From: Cupriavidus phytohabitans
GTDB taxonomy: Bacteria > Pseudomonadota > Gammaproteobacteria > Burkholderiales > Burkholderiaceae
Direction of reading: 5' to 3'
Assembly (NCBI RefSeq): GCF_000426345.1
Contig: NZ_AUFE01000011.1
Span: forward strand, 62,001 to 126,000
Length of the DNA: 64,000 bases
Numbering within the stretch: the first letter of the stretch is position 1; each line of letters opens with the position of its first letter. A program made the translations under genes and the position numbers. Positions 8,228 through 18,675 of the stretch are shown here, in pieces. The notes under the pieces were generated by a model, which was given only the letters and a program-made list of their open reading frames with translations, was not told the origin of the DNA and searched no databases.

Positions 8228-11200
8228 TCAGTGCTGCCGCACTGTCTCCCCAGGCACCTTCTCCGGCAGCTTGTTCCCTTCCGAGTCGATCTGCAGCGGC
8301 CCCGTACCCGAGAACTTGTCGAGCGCCAGGTAGATCACCGGCGTGATGAACAGCGTGATCACCTGCGAGAACAGCAGCCCGCCGACCACCGCCAGGCCCA
8401 GCGGCTGGCGCAGCTCGGCACCGGCGCCGAGGCCGAGCGCCAGCGGCAGCGCGCCCATCACCGCGGCGAAGGTGGTCATCATGATCGGACGGAAACGCAG
8501 CAGGCACGCCTGCCGGATTGCCCTGGCCGGCATCATGCCTTGCTCGCGCTGCGCCGCCAGCGCGAAGTCGATCATCATGATCGCGTTCTTCTTGACGATG
8601 CCGATCAGCATCAGCACGCCGATGACCGCGATCAGCGACAGCTCGACATTGAAGACAAAGAGCGTCAGCAGCGCGCCGACCGCCGCCGAAGGCAGGCCCG
8701 CCAGGATGGTCAGCGGGTGGATGTAGCTTTCGTACAGCACGCCCAGCAGCGTGTAGATCACCGCGATGGCCGCCACCAGCAGCACGATCTGCGTGGCCTG
8801 CGATGACTGGAACACCGCCGCGTCGCCGCCCCAGCTGGTGAAGATGGAGGTCGGCATCGCGATCTCCTGCTTGTAGCGGTCGATACGCGCCGACGCGTCG
8901 CCCAGCGCCGCGCCCGGTGCCAGGTTGAACGACACCGTTACCGACGGCAGCTGCCCCTGGTGGTTCACTGCGATCGGGCCGACGCGGCGCTCGGTGGTGG
9001 CAAAGGCTGACAGCGGCACCATCTGGCCGGTCTTGCTACGCACGTAGAGCTTGGCGAACGCGGTCTCGTCGACGCGGTCGATGTCGGCCGCCTGCAGAAT
9101 CACGTAGTAGTTGTCGATCGGCGTGTAGATGGTCGACACCTGCCGCTCGCCGAACGCCGAATACAGCGCGGTGCGCACGTCCTGCATCTGCACGCCGAGC
9201 GCGTTGGCCTTGTCGCGGTCGATCGACAGGTGCGCCTCCAGGCCCGACTGCTGCGAGTCGCTGGTGACGTCGCGGAACAGGCTGTCGGCGCGCATCTTGG
9301 CCATCAGCTTGTCGGAGTAGTCCTGCAGCTGGCCGGCCTTCACGCTCTGCAGCGTGTACTGGTAGCGGCTCTTGCTCTGGCGCCCGCCGAGCTGCAGGTT
9401 CTGCACCGGCGCGAAATACACCGCCAGGCCGGGCACACCGGCCACGTCGCGGCGCAGGGACTCGATCACCCTGGGCATGGCGTCGCGCTCGCCGCGCGGC
9501 TTGAGCTCGACGAACATGCGGCCGGTGTTGATGGCCGGCGACGGTCCGCCGCCAATGGCCACCACGATGCTCTTGACCGCGGGGTTGGCGCGCATGCGCT
9601 CGGCCGCATCGCGCAGGCGTTCGGACATGGCGTCGAAGGAAATGTCCTGCGGGCCTTCGGCATTGACGCGGATCTGGCCGATGTCCTCCTCCGGGAAGAA
9701 ACCCTTGGGGATCGTGACGAACAGCACCGCGGTCAGCACGAAGGTCAGACCAGCGGCCACCAGCACGGTGCGCCGGTGTGCCAGGCACCAGTCCAGCCCG
9801 CGCGCATAGCGGTGCAGCGTGAACTCGAACAGGTTCTCGAACCACTGCGTGGAGCGCATGCCCAGGGTCTGCTTCTGTGGCACGGCAGGCTGCGCGATCG
9901 CGTGGTCGCCATAGGCGTGGTGCGACTCGTCGACCGGCACGTTCTCGGCCGACAGGAAGCGCGCGCACAGCATCGGGATCAGCGTCAGCGACACCGCTGC
10001 AGACACCAGGATCGCCAGCGACACCACCGCGGCGAATTCATGGAACAGCAGCCCGATCACGCCCGGCATGAAGAAGATCGGGATAAACACGGCCACCAGC
10101 GAGATCGAGATCGACATGATGGTGAAGCCCATCTCGCGCGAGCCCACCAGCGCGGCCTTCAGCGGCGGCACGCCTTCCTCCATATGGCGCACGATGTTCT
10201 CGAGCATGACGATGGCATCGTCGACCACCAGGCCCACGGCCAGCGTGATGGCCAGCAGCGATACGTTGTCCAGGCTGTACCCGAACGCCTTCATCAGCGC
10301 CACCGTGCCGATCAGCGAGATCGGCAGCGACACGGTGGGGATCAGCGTGGCGGCGGCGCGGCGCAGGAACAGGAAGATCACCATCACCACCAGCGCCACC
10401 GTCAGCGCCAGCGTGAACTGCACGTCGTGGATCGATTCGCGGATCGAGCGCGAGCGGTCGTTGACCACCGCCACGTTGACCGAGCCCGGCATCTGCTCGA
10501 TCAGGCGGGGCAGGGCGCCCTTGATCGCATCGACCACCGCCACGGTGTTGGCGTCAGGCTGGCGCAGCACGGCCAGCACGATCGAGCGCTCGTTGTTGAG
10601 CCAGCTGCCGGTCTTGATGGTCTCGACGCTGTCCTCGACCTCGGCCACGTCGGACAGCCGCACCAGTGCGCCATTGGGCTGGCTGGCGACGATGATGTTG
10701 CGGAAGGCATCCGCATTGGTCAGCTGCCGGTTGGCCTGGATGGTCAGGGTCTGGCGCGCGCTGTCGAGCGTGCCCACGGGCGTATTGGCGTTGGCGCGGT
10801 TCAGCGCCGTGGCCAGCTCGTCCAGCGTCAGGCCGCGCGCGGCGAGCGCAGCGGGGTGCGCTCGCACGCGCACGGCAAAGCGCTTCTGACCGAAGACCTG
10901 CACCTGCGCCACGCCCGGCAGCGTGGCCAGCGTGGGCGAGATCAGGTTGTCGCCGAAGGCATTCAGATCCGCCAGGCTCATTGCCGGCGAGTTGATCGCC
11001 AGCAGCAGCACCGGCGCGTCGGCCGGGTTGACCTTGCGGTATGACGGCGGCGTCGTCATCTCGATTGGCAACGAACGCTGCGCGCGGAACAGGGCCGCCT
11101 GCACGTCCACGGCCGCGTCGTCGATGTTGCGGTCGTTGTTGAACTCGATGGTGATGCTGGAGTTGCCGAGCGTGTTCGACGAGCTGATCACCGACACGCC

Positions 11201-11425
11201 GGGGATGGTCGCGAACTGCTTTTCCAGCTGCGTCGCCACCGACGCCGCCATGGTTTCCGGGCTCGCGCCCGGCAGTGTCGCGGTGACCTGGATCACCGGC
11301 GAGTTGAAGCTGGGCAGCGCGGCGATCGGGATGGTCGGGTACAGCACGATGCCGGTGACGATCACCGCGAGGCACAGCAGCACCGTCATCACCGGACGGC
11401 GGATGCAGAGTTCGGACAGCGTCAT
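8228..11425 (-). CDS. RND-family (HAE1 type) multidrug efflux permease
   Basis: The inner-membrane pump of a tripartite drug efflux system, 1065 residues, the normal length for the hydrophobe/amphiphile RND class (AcrB/MdtB/MuxB-like). The N-terminus ELCIRRPVMTVLL, the periplasmic docking/porter segments and twelve transmembrane helices are present. The proton-relay pair of acidic residues in helix 4 lies in GLVVDDAIVMLENI, and the helix-10 region has LMLIGIVKKNAIMM. It starts three bases after the stop of the adaptor gene, so the two are co-translated. No outer-membrane factor follows; the next gene is the ChaN-type lipoprotein. The pump must therefore borrow a TolC/OprM-type channel encoded elsewhere. 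The transported compound is not predictable from sequence; MdtABC/MuxABC pumps export bile salts, novobiocin and similar molecules. Confidence 0.95.
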   Translation of the reverse strand: MTLSELCIRRPVMTVLLCLAVIVTGIVLYPTIPIAALPSFNSPVIQVTATLPGASPETMAASVATQLEKQFATIPGVSVISSSNTLGNSSITIEFNNDRNIDDAAVDVQAALFRAQRSLPIEMTTPPSYRKVNPADAPVLLLAINSPAMSLADLNAFGDNLISPTLATLPGVAQVQVFGQKRFAVRVRAHPAALAARGLTLDELATALNRANANTPVGTLDSARQTLTIQANRQLTNADAFRNIIVASQPNGALVRLSDVAEVEDSVETIKTGSWLNNERSIVLAVLRQPDANTVAVVDAIKGALPRLIEQMPGSVNVAVVNDRSRSIRESIHDVQFTLALTVALVVMVIFLFLRRAAATLIPTVSLPISLIGTVALMKAFGYSLDNVSLLAITLAVGLVVDDAIVMLENIVRHMEEGVPPLKAALVGSREMGFTIMSISISLVAVFIPIFFMPGVIGLLFHEFAAVVSLAILVSAAVSLTLIPMLCARFLSAENVPVDESHHAYGDHAIAQPAVPQKQTLGMRSTQWFENLFEFTLHRYARGLDWCLAHRRTVLVAAGLTFVLTAVLFVTIPKGFFPEEDIGQIRVNAEGPQDISFDAMSERLRDAAERMRANPAVKSIVVAIGGGPSPAINTGRMFVELKPRGERDAMPRVIESLRRDVAGVPGLAVYFAPVQNLQLGGRQSKSRYQYTLQSVKAGQLQDYSDKLMAKMRADSLFRDVTSDSQQSGLEAHLSIDRDKANALGVQMQDVRTALYSAFGERQVSTIYTPIDNYYVILQAADIDRVDETAFAKLYVRSKTGQMVPLSAFATTERRVGPIAVNHQGQLPSVTVSFNLAPGAALGDASARIDRYKQEIAMPTSIFTSWGGDAAVFQSSQATQIVLLVAAIAVIYTLLGVLYESYIHPLTILAGLPSAAVGALLTLFVFNVELSLIAVIGVLMLIGIVKKNAIMMIDFALAAQREQGMMPARAIRQACLLRFRPIMMTTFAAVMGALPLALGLGAGAELRQPLGLAVVGGLLFSQVITLFITPVIYLALDKFSGTGPLQIDSEGNKLPEKVPGETVRQH

Positions 11426-11428
11426 GGC

Positions 11429-12679
11429 TCAGTGCCCCGCGGCGGCGTTGGCGGTATTCGCGGGGCGTGCGGCGGCCGCACCGGAGGCGGCGCCGGCCGG
11501 CGCCTCGCGCACCAGCGCGCCCGGGCGCAGGTTCTGCGTGCCTTCCACGACGACGCGGGCGCCGGGCTGCACGCCTTCCACCACGGCCGCGGCGGCAGTG
11601 GTGGTGATCACCTGCACCGGCACGCGCGCGACCTTGCTGTCGGGCTGCACCACATACACGAAGCGGCCTTCGGGGCCGGTCACCACCGCCTGCGGCGGCA
11701 CCGACAACGCACCCTTGAGCGTCTGCACCACCGCGCTGACGTTGGCGTAGGTGCCCGGCCAGAGCCGCTGCTCTTCGTTGTCGAACTGGGCCTTGACGCG
11801 GATGGTGCCGTACTGCGGGTCGACCGTGTTATCCACGAAGGTGATCTTGCCGGTCACCGGGGTCTTGCTGCCGTCATTGGGCTGGGCCGTGACCTGTACC
11901 GGACCGGCCTGCAGCGCCTCGCGCAGCGCCGCCAGCTGCCGCTCGGGCAGGCTGAAGGTCACGGCGATCGGCTGCACCTGCGCGATGGTAACCATCGGCA
12001 CGGCGCCGCTGGGCAGCACCAGCGAGCCCGGGAAGGCGTTGATCACGCCGGTGCGGCCGCTGATGGTGGCGCGGATCAAGCCATAGCTGATCGCCACGCG
12101 GCTGGCCTCGATGGCGGCCTGGTCGGCGCGCACGGTGGCTTCGGCGCCATCGACCTTGGCCTGCGCGGTATCGACCGCGCTCCTGGAAATGAAGTTGCGC
12201 TCGAGCAGTTCCTTGCTGCGCGCCAGCGTGCGGTGGGCGTCCGCCAGGTCGGCCTGGTCCTTCAGCAGCTGCGCCCGGGCCTTGGCCAGGTTGGCCTCGT
12301 CCATGCGCGTGTCGAGCGAGAACAGCAGGTCGCCCGGCTTGACCGTCTGGCCTTCCTTGATATGGACCGTGCGCACGGTGCTCGACACCTGCGGCCGCAC
12401 CTCGACCGTGGACAACGCGGTGACGTTGCCATTGGCCGTGACCTGCAGCGGCACGTCACCCTGCTGCACCGGCGCTGTGGTCACCACCACCGCGGCGGGC
12501 GGCTTGGGCGCCGGCTTGGGCGCCAGCCAGGTACGCCAGGCAAACCAGCCCAGCCCGGCCAGCACCAGCACTGCTGTGATCCATACCCACGGCGATACCC
12601 GGCCGCGCCCGGTCCCGGCGGCCGCACTCCAGTTACTGTCGACGAAGCCCTTGGGCTGGTCGATCCTGTCAGTTTTCAT
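11429..12679 (-). CDS. RND efflux periplasmic adaptor subunit (MdtA-like)
   Basis: The membrane-fusion protein linking the RND pump to an outer-membrane channel, 416 residues. After a cytoplasmic head of about 28 residues there is one transmembrane anchor (VSPWVWITAVLVLAGLGWFA, residues 28-47). Next come a Pro/Lys linker, the first half of the lipoyl domain (VEVRPQVSSTVRTVHIKEGQ), a long alpha-helical hairpin (about residues 125-200), the second lipoyl half and a beta-barrel domain (TGKITFVDNTVDPQYGTI), ending in an Ala-rich tail. The VDNTVDPQYGTIRVKA motif is typical of the MdtA branch. Its stop is three bases before the permease start. The 5' region contains phased TTACAG repeats described separately. 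Confidence 0.93.
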   Translation of the reverse strand: MKTDRIDQPKGFVDSNWSAAAGTGRGRVSPWVWITAVLVLAGLGWFAWRTWLAPKPAPKPPAAVVVTTAPVQQGDVPLQVTANGNVTALSTVEVRPQVSSTVRTVHIKEGQTVKPGDLLFSLDTRMDEANLAKARAQLLKDQADLADAHRTLARSKELLERNFISRSAVDTAQAKVDGAEATVRADQAAIEASRVAISYGLIRATISGRTGVINAFPGSLVLPSGAVPMVTIAQVQPIAVTFSLPERQLAALREALQAGPVQVTAQPNDGSKTPVTGKITFVDNTVDPQYGTIRVKAQFDNEEQRLWPGTYANVSAVVQTLKGALSVPPQAVVTGPEGRFVYVVQPDSKVARVPVQVITTTAAAAVVEGVQPGARVVVEGTQNLRPGALVREAPAGAASGAAAARPANTANAAAGH

Positions 12680-12941
12680 GTTCTCTGTGGACCCTCTGCA
12701 CCGCGTCTTGCGCCACTCCCCGTGATCCGCGCCGGCTTGTTGTGATCGAATGTCGCCGGCGCGTGTTGCGCAAAGACTCTACTAGTACCGCGCTTCGCCC
12801 GCCGGAGCCAGCGTCGCGTATTACAGTCCATTACAGGGGTGTAAGGGTCTCGTGACGGCAGGCGCTGGCACGCGCGCGCCGGGCGACGGAAAAAGCCGGG
12901 TGTGAATTAGGCGGGGCGCTTGTATTGTTAGACAAACATTA
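12680..12941. promoter_or_regulatory. Efflux-operon upstream region with 10-bp-phased TTACAG repeats
   Basis: Non-coding stretch between the adaptor gene and the stop of the MOSC gene. TTACAG occurs at 12821-12826 and 12831-12836, exactly one helical turn apart, with a degenerate GTAAGG at 12841. Seen from the efflux genes the repeat reads CTGTAA-N4-CTGTAA, about 140 bp before the adaptor start. Direct repeats with a 10-bp period are the usual target form of OmpR-family response regulators. The same hexamer at the same spacing occurs before the glycine-zipper gene at 23593-23618. No regulator can be assigned from sequence. Confidence 0.5.
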
Positions 12942-13580
12942 TCAGAAAAGCTGCCGCCTGCTGTCACGGCGCCACTGGTTGACGCTGTCGACCGACAGTT
13001 CACGTGGCCCCGGCTGCACAATGACTGCGTCGCCGGCCCGGACCTGGCCGGTCACCACCACGCTCAGGTAGACACCCGAATACCCGCTCTGCACCATGTC
13101 GCGCACCGCATGGCGGTAGCCGAGTGCGGCATTGAATTTGTAGCAGGGCCGGCGCGGCGCCTCCACCCGCAGCAGCGCCGTCCCGGCGCGCACCAGGTCG
13201 CCGATCCACAGGTCGGACTCCAGCAGGCCTTCCATGCTCAGGTTCTCGCCCAACGCGCCGAACGGCAGCGGCTGGCCCGCTTCGGGCTGCCCGCAGGCGC
13301 GCCGGCGCGCATTCCACCAGGGGTAGTGCTCGGACGGATAGGCATAGACCGCCTTGTCGCGGCCGCCGTGGACGGCCAGGTCGGCCTGCTCGTCGCCGGC
13401 CAGGCCCTGCGGGCGCACCTGCACCGGGAGCGGGTGCAGCAGGGTGCTGACGGCATGCTTGCGGATGCCGGACAGCACCACCGCCTCGGTGCCGGCGCCG
13501 GCCACGACCAGCGGGATCGCCTTGCCAAGGCTCACGGCCAGCACGCGTGCATTGCCTTGCCAGCGTCTGGATTCGCTCAC
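12942..13580 (-). CDS. MOSC-domain protein (YiiM-like)
   Basis: A 212-residue single MOSC-domain protein, the fold found at the C-terminus of molybdenum-cofactor sulfurases and in YiiM/YuaD-type proteins. The family marks are GDEQADLAVHGGRDKAVYAYP (about residues 57-77), FGENLSMEGL (about 112) and the conserved cysteine in EAPRRPCYKF (about 143), which in MOSC proteins is thought to carry sulfur or the molybdenum cofactor. No signal peptide is present, so it should be cytoplasmic; YiiM relatives reduce N-hydroxylated bases using Moco, which is a possible role here. The ATG at 13580 lies 21 bp from a striking 12-bp-period repeat array in its 5' region. An overlapping frame continuing into the next gene is a shadow. 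Confidence 0.85.
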   Translation of the reverse strand: MSESRRWQGNARVLAVSLGKAIPLVVAGAGTEAVVLSGIRKHAVSTLLHPLPVQVRPQGLAGDEQADLAVHGGRDKAVYAYPSEHYPWWNARRRACGQPEAGQPLPFGALGENLSMEGLLESDLWIGDLVRAGTALLRVEAPRRPCYKFNAALGYRHAVRDMVQSGYSGVYLSVVVTGQVRAGDAVIVQPGPRELSVDSVNQWRRDSRRQLF

Positions 13581-13600
13581 ATGCGCCCCCGCTTGGTGGT

Positions 13601-13668
13601 TGTGGAAAGGGATGTGGATAAGCTGCGGATATCCCTGAGGATAAAGGGGCGGATAACACTGTGGACAA
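13601..13668. repeat. Array of six DnaA-box-like 9-mers at 12-bp period
   Basis: Six related 9-mers start at 13601, 13613, 13624, 13636, 13648 and 13660: TGTGGAAAG, TGTGGATAA, TGCGGATAT, TGAGGATAA, GGCGGATAA and TGTGGACAA. The steps are 12, 11, 12, 12 and 12 bp. TGTGGATAA is the exact complement of the DnaA box TTATCCACA; TGTGGACAA differs at one base. All copies point the same way. The array occupies the 5' region of the MOSC gene (21-88 bp before its ATG). A second array of this kind lies at 48568-48624. Binding by DnaA is inferred, not shown. Confidence 0.75.
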
Positions 13669-13754
13669 GTGCTTGGTGCGGTGCCTCACAAGACGCCGCG
13701 GGCACGGCGAGGCAGGCGCGCCCCCGGCGGATATGATGCCCCGGGGGCGCGGCG

Positions 13755-14939
13755 TCAGCCGGCGTTGGGCGCCTGCTGCGGAGCCGGCGGGCGCTGCCAC
13801 TGGCAGCCCAGCGAGCGGGCGCGCTGCGACACCGCCAGCGCCGCCAGCATCAGCGCCGCAGCGCCCCAGTGCAGCGAATCGGCTCCGGCCAGGGTATAGA
13901 TGCAGGCGCCGGCCATCGCGCCGGCCGCCTGCCCGAGGTAGATCGACGAAGAATTCAGCGAGATGGAGGCAGAGGCCCGCTCCGGCGCCAGCAGCACCAG
14001 CCGCGCCTGCTGCGCGCTGTTGGTGGCAAACCCGCCCAGCCCCCACAGCATGAACAGCAGCACCAGCGCCACGCCGCCCAGGCCAGCCAGCGGCCACAGC
14101 ACCATGGCGGTGACCGAGGTCAGCAGGGCCACCTGCACGATCCGGCTGGGCGTGACGCGGTCCATGCGCGACGCGGCCAGCGCATTGCCGAGCACGCCGC
14201 AGGCCCCATAGGCCAGGAACATCAGGCTGAGCGCGCCGCCGCTGATGCCGTAGACATCGCGCATCAGCGGCGCGACATAGGTAAACATGGTGAACATGCC
14301 GGCCGACGACACCATGGTGGTCAGCACCACCAGCATGACCGGCTTGTGGCGCAGCACCGCGGCCCAGGCCTCGCGTCCCACCGGCGCCACGTACAGCCCG
14401 CGCGGCAGCGCCCGCCACACCGCGGCCGACACCAGCAGCGCCAGACCGCCCACCAGCCCCATGCTGACGCGCCAGCCCAGCGTGGTCGAGATCCACGTGC
14501 CCAGCGGCACGCCCACCACGCTGGCGACGCTCCAGCCCAGGAAGACAAAGCTGATGGCACGGCCGCGCGTCTGTGCATTGACCAGCAGCGGCAACGTCGC
14601 CGCGGTCTGCGGCGTGTAAATGGCGGCGCCGATCGCGGTCAGGAAGCGGATGACCATCAGCGCCGCGAAGCTGGGGGCAAAGGCGGCCGCGAGGTGCATC
14701 ACCGCGTAGACCAGCAGCGACCCCGCCAGCAGCAGCCGGCGGTCGATGCGCGAGCCCAGCGTGGCGAACAGCGGCGCGCCGACGCAGGTGGCCAGCGCGA
14801 ACACCGAAATCAGCTGCCCGGCACTGGCCGCGCCCAGTCCGAAGTCCCCGGCAATGTCGTTCAACATGCCGGTCACGATCATGGCGCCGGTGCCGATGAC
14901 GAAATTGCCGACGCAGAGCGTCACGAGCCTGGGATCCAT
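13755..14939 (-). CDS. Major facilitator superfamily transporter (DHA1-like)
   Basis: A twelve-helix secondary transporter of 394 residues. The first helix begins at once (VTLCVGNFVIGTGAMIVTGMLNDI). The loop 2-3 motif appears as ATLGSRIDRRLLL, a recognisable form of the MFS motif G-x-x-x-D-R. Helix 5 has the drug/H+ antiporter motif-C-like GWSVASVVGVPLGTWI, which points to the DHA1 exporter branch (arabinose-efflux-like/AraJ type). The ATG at 14939 places helix 1 correctly; the upstream extension to 15068 would add 43 Pro/Arg-rich residues with no sign of a real coding region. It is flanked on the same strand by the MOSC and hydroxyacid dehydrogenase genes but separated by 174 and 208 bp, so it is probably transcribed alone. 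Substrate unknown. Confidence 0.88.
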   Translation of the reverse strand: MDPRLVTLCVGNFVIGTGAMIVTGMLNDIAGDFGLGAASAGQLISVFALATCVGAPLFATLGSRIDRRLLLAGSLLVYAVMHLAAAFAPSFAALMVIRFLTAIGAAIYTPQTAATLPLLVNAQTRGRAISFVFLGWSVASVVGVPLGTWISTTLGWRVSMGLVGGLALLVSAAVWRALPRGLYVAPVGREAWAAVLRHKPVMLVVLTTMVSSAGMFTMFTYVAPLMRDVYGISGGALSLMFLAYGACGVLGNALAASRMDRVTPSRIVQVALLTSVTAMVLWPLAGLGGVALVLLFMLWGLGGFATNSAQQARLVLLAPERASASISLNSSSIYLGQAAGAMAGACIYTLAGADSLHWGAAALMLAALAVSQRARSLGCQWQRPPAPQQAPNAG

Positions 14940-15102
14940 GCCGGCCTTGGGAAGTGGGGGTGCGCGCGGGCGCCTGTTGTTGTCGGGGCTGCCGCCAGGG
15001 CCATTGCGGCCGGCGGTTAGGGAAGTCCCGAGTGTAGCGGGATTGGGAGATTCGCGTTGACGAGGCAAGCAGCCGTGGCCGCAGCCCGCGTCATGGGAAC
15101 CA

Positions 15103-15136
15103 GGCTCCCCTTTCCGTCGGGCGGGAGAGGGGAGCC
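15103..15136. terminator. Hairpin after the 2-hydroxyacid dehydrogenase gene
   Basis: A 13-bp stem with one G-T pair (GGCTCCCCTTTCC at 15103-15115 against GGAGAGGGGAGCC at 15124-15136, loop of 8), eleven bases after the stop of the minus-strand dehydrogenase. No T-run follows on either strand. A very similar CTCCCCTC/GAGGGGAG hairpin follows pckG at 18568-18590, so this may be a repeated 3'-end element of this genome rather than a classical intrinsic terminator. Confidence 0.5.
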
Positions 15137-15147
15137 GACCGTGCGCC

Positions 15148-16173
15148 TCAGCGCGACAGCGCCGGCGTCAACGCCTTGGGATTGACGATGCAGTCGTGGT
15201 TGCCGCCCAGCACGTCCAGGATGTTCTGGAACGCCGTGCGGAAGTACAGTTCATAGCTGTCGCGCTCGACGTAGCCCAGGTGCGGCGTGCAGATGCAGTT
15301 TTCCATGCGCAGCAGCGCGTGCCCCTGCAGGATCGGCTCGGATTCGAACACGTCGACCGCCGCCATGCCCGGCCGGCCGCGGTTGAGCGCGGTGACCAGC
15401 GCGTTCTCTTCCAGCAGCTCGGCGCGGCTGGTATTGACGAACAGCGCGGTGGGCTTCATCCGCGTCAGGTCGGTCAGCTTGACGATGCCGCGGGTGTCGT
15501 CGTTCAGCCGCAGGTGCAGCGACAAGACGTCGCTGTCGGCAAAGAACTGGTCCTTGGAAGAGGCCACGTCCAGCCCGTCGGCGCGCGCCGCCTCCAGCGA
15601 GGCCTCGCGGCCCCACACCATCACCCGCATGCCGAAGGCCTTGCCATAGCCGGCCAGCAGCCGGCCGATCTTGCCGTAGCCCCAGATACCCAGCGTCTGG
15701 CCGCGCAGCACCTGGCCCAGCCCGAAGTTGGGCGGCATGGTGGTCGATTTCAGGCCCGATTGCTGCCACGCGCCGTGCTTGAGGCTGGCCACGTACTGCG
15801 GAATGCGCCGCTGCGCGGCCATGATCAGCGCCCAGGTCAGCTCAGCCGGGGCCACCGGCGAGCCGACGCCTTCCAGCACCGCCACGCCGCGGTCGGTGGC
15901 GGCATCCAGGTCGATATGGCCGCCCGGACCGGCGCCGACCTTGCCGGTCTGGCTGATCAGCTTCAGTTTGGGCAGTTTTTCCAGCAATTGCCGGGTGATA
16001 CGGGTACGTTCGCGGATCAACACCACGGCTTCCACGTCCGACAGGCGCGCGGCCAGCTGGCCCACGCCCTTGACGGTGTTGTTGAACACCTTGACGTCGT
16101 GCCCCTCCAGCAGGCTGAAGCACGGCAGCTTGCGCACGGAGTCCTGGTAATCGTCGAGTACGGCAATCTTCAT
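15148..16173 (-). CDS. D-isomer-specific 2-hydroxyacid dehydrogenase family protein
   Basis: A 341-residue NAD(P)-dependent dehydrogenase of the D-2-hydroxyacid/phosphoglycerate dehydrogenase family, cytoplasmic, interconverting a 2-keto acid and a D-2-hydroxy acid. The N-terminal catalytic segment starts MKIAVLDDYQDSVRKL. The Rossmann loop is LGIWGYGKIGRLLA (about residue 155-168). The catalytic residues are seen as Arg in VNTSRAELLEE, Glu in DVFESEP and His in CTPHLGYVERDSYE; the YVERDSYE form is common in the subgroup annotated simply as D-2-hydroxyacid dehydrogenase in beta-proteobacteria. Start ATG at 16173 matches the family start; the longer frame to 16524 is spurious. Divergent from pckG across a 522-bp intergenic region. 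The true substrate is not known. Confidence 0.9.
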   Translation of the reverse strand: MKIAVLDDYQDSVRKLPCFSLLEGHDVKVFNNTVKGVGQLAARLSDVEAVVLIRERTRITRQLLEKLPKLKLISQTGKVGAGPGGHIDLDAATDRGVAVLEGVGSPVAPAELTWALIMAAQRRIPQYVASLKHGAWQQSGLKSTTMPPNFGLGQVLRGQTLGIWGYGKIGRLLAGYGKAFGMRVMVWGREASLEAARADGLDVASSKDQFFADSDVLSLHLRLNDDTRGIVKLTDLTRMKPTALFVNTSRAELLEENALVTALNRGRPGMAAVDVFESEPILQGHALLRMENCICTPHLGYVERDSYELYFRTAFQNILDVLGGNHDCIVNPKALTPALSR

Positions 16174-16695
16174 CGGCAACTCTGGTTTGTCTTCCGGCGC
16201 TTGTGCCGGTTGGTGCGCGCGGCAACCGAGCCGCGCGCCGGCCAACAGTATTGTGGATAACCCGGCGTCGGCGCCAGCATGCCGGGCCGCCGCGAGGTGA
16301 AACATCTCTTGCGAAACAATGGTGTCAATTGTTGCGCAGCAAAAAACAGGGGGGTGCGCCAGTGGTATCCTTGCCCGCTCCGGTGCCGCCGCGGATTGTC
16401 GGTCGAGCCTTTCTCCCGACACGCGGACGCCGCTGGACAAAGCCCGCCCGGCGCGCGCAGCTACCCCTGCGCGGGCGAAGCGCAACTTTAGCGCAGCCGC
16501 AGGGACCGCCGCGACCTTTTGCACAACACGGGCCGCCGCGGAGTTGTAACGGGATGTGACGATCGGGACATGACGACCTCCATGCCGCGATCCGCGATTC
16601 CGTCCACCGCGCGAGCAGCGGAAAAACCGCCCCCGCCGGCCAGGCTTTGCAAGGTTTCCTTCCCTTCCTTCCCTTTACAAACCTGGAGTTGCAGT
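16174..16695. promoter_or_regulatory. Divergent promoter region between hydroxyacid dehydrogenase and pckG, with a dyad
   Basis: No gene is supported in these 522 bp. Two sites stand out. An exact DnaA-box complement TGTGGATAA lies at 16252-16260. An imperfect dyad with 12-base arms lies at 16309-16320 (TTGCGAAACAAT) and 16328-16339 (ATTGTTGCGCAG), 10 of 12 positions pairing around a 7-bp centre, a form expected of a repressor or LysR/LacI-type operator. It lies about 360 bp before pckG and 136 bp before the dehydrogenase start, so it could serve the latter. Downstream of it is a long GC-rich leader for pckG. Confidence 0.5.
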
Positions 16696-18552
<1,857 letters not shown>

Positions 18553-18563
18553 GCCACTGCTGG

Positions 18564-18598
18564 TTTGCTCCCCTCTCCCCAGGAGGGGAGGGGGCAAA
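18564..18598. terminator. Hairpin between convergent pckG and response-regulator genes
   Basis: An 8-bp perfect stem CTCCCCTC (18568-18575) / GAGGGGAG (18583-18590), extended by a TTTG/CAAA pair outside a GGGG bulge. It begins 12 bases after the pckG stop and lies between two convergent genes. There is no T-run, so termination is probable from position but not proven. Confidence 0.5.
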
Positions 18599-18675
18599 CA
18601 CCTTGCCAGGGCGAACTCGGGGGCTAGGGAGCACCCCAGAACCACTCTCCTTTTCGGTGTCTTGGGGGGGCCCCG

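Noticed and set aside
13601..13668. The 12-bp array as a CRISPR or as the chromosomal oriC
   Set aside because: Units are too short and have no spacers for CRISPR; no dnaA, dnaN, gyrB or par genes and no AT-rich unwinding region are beside it, so an origin cannot be claimed.
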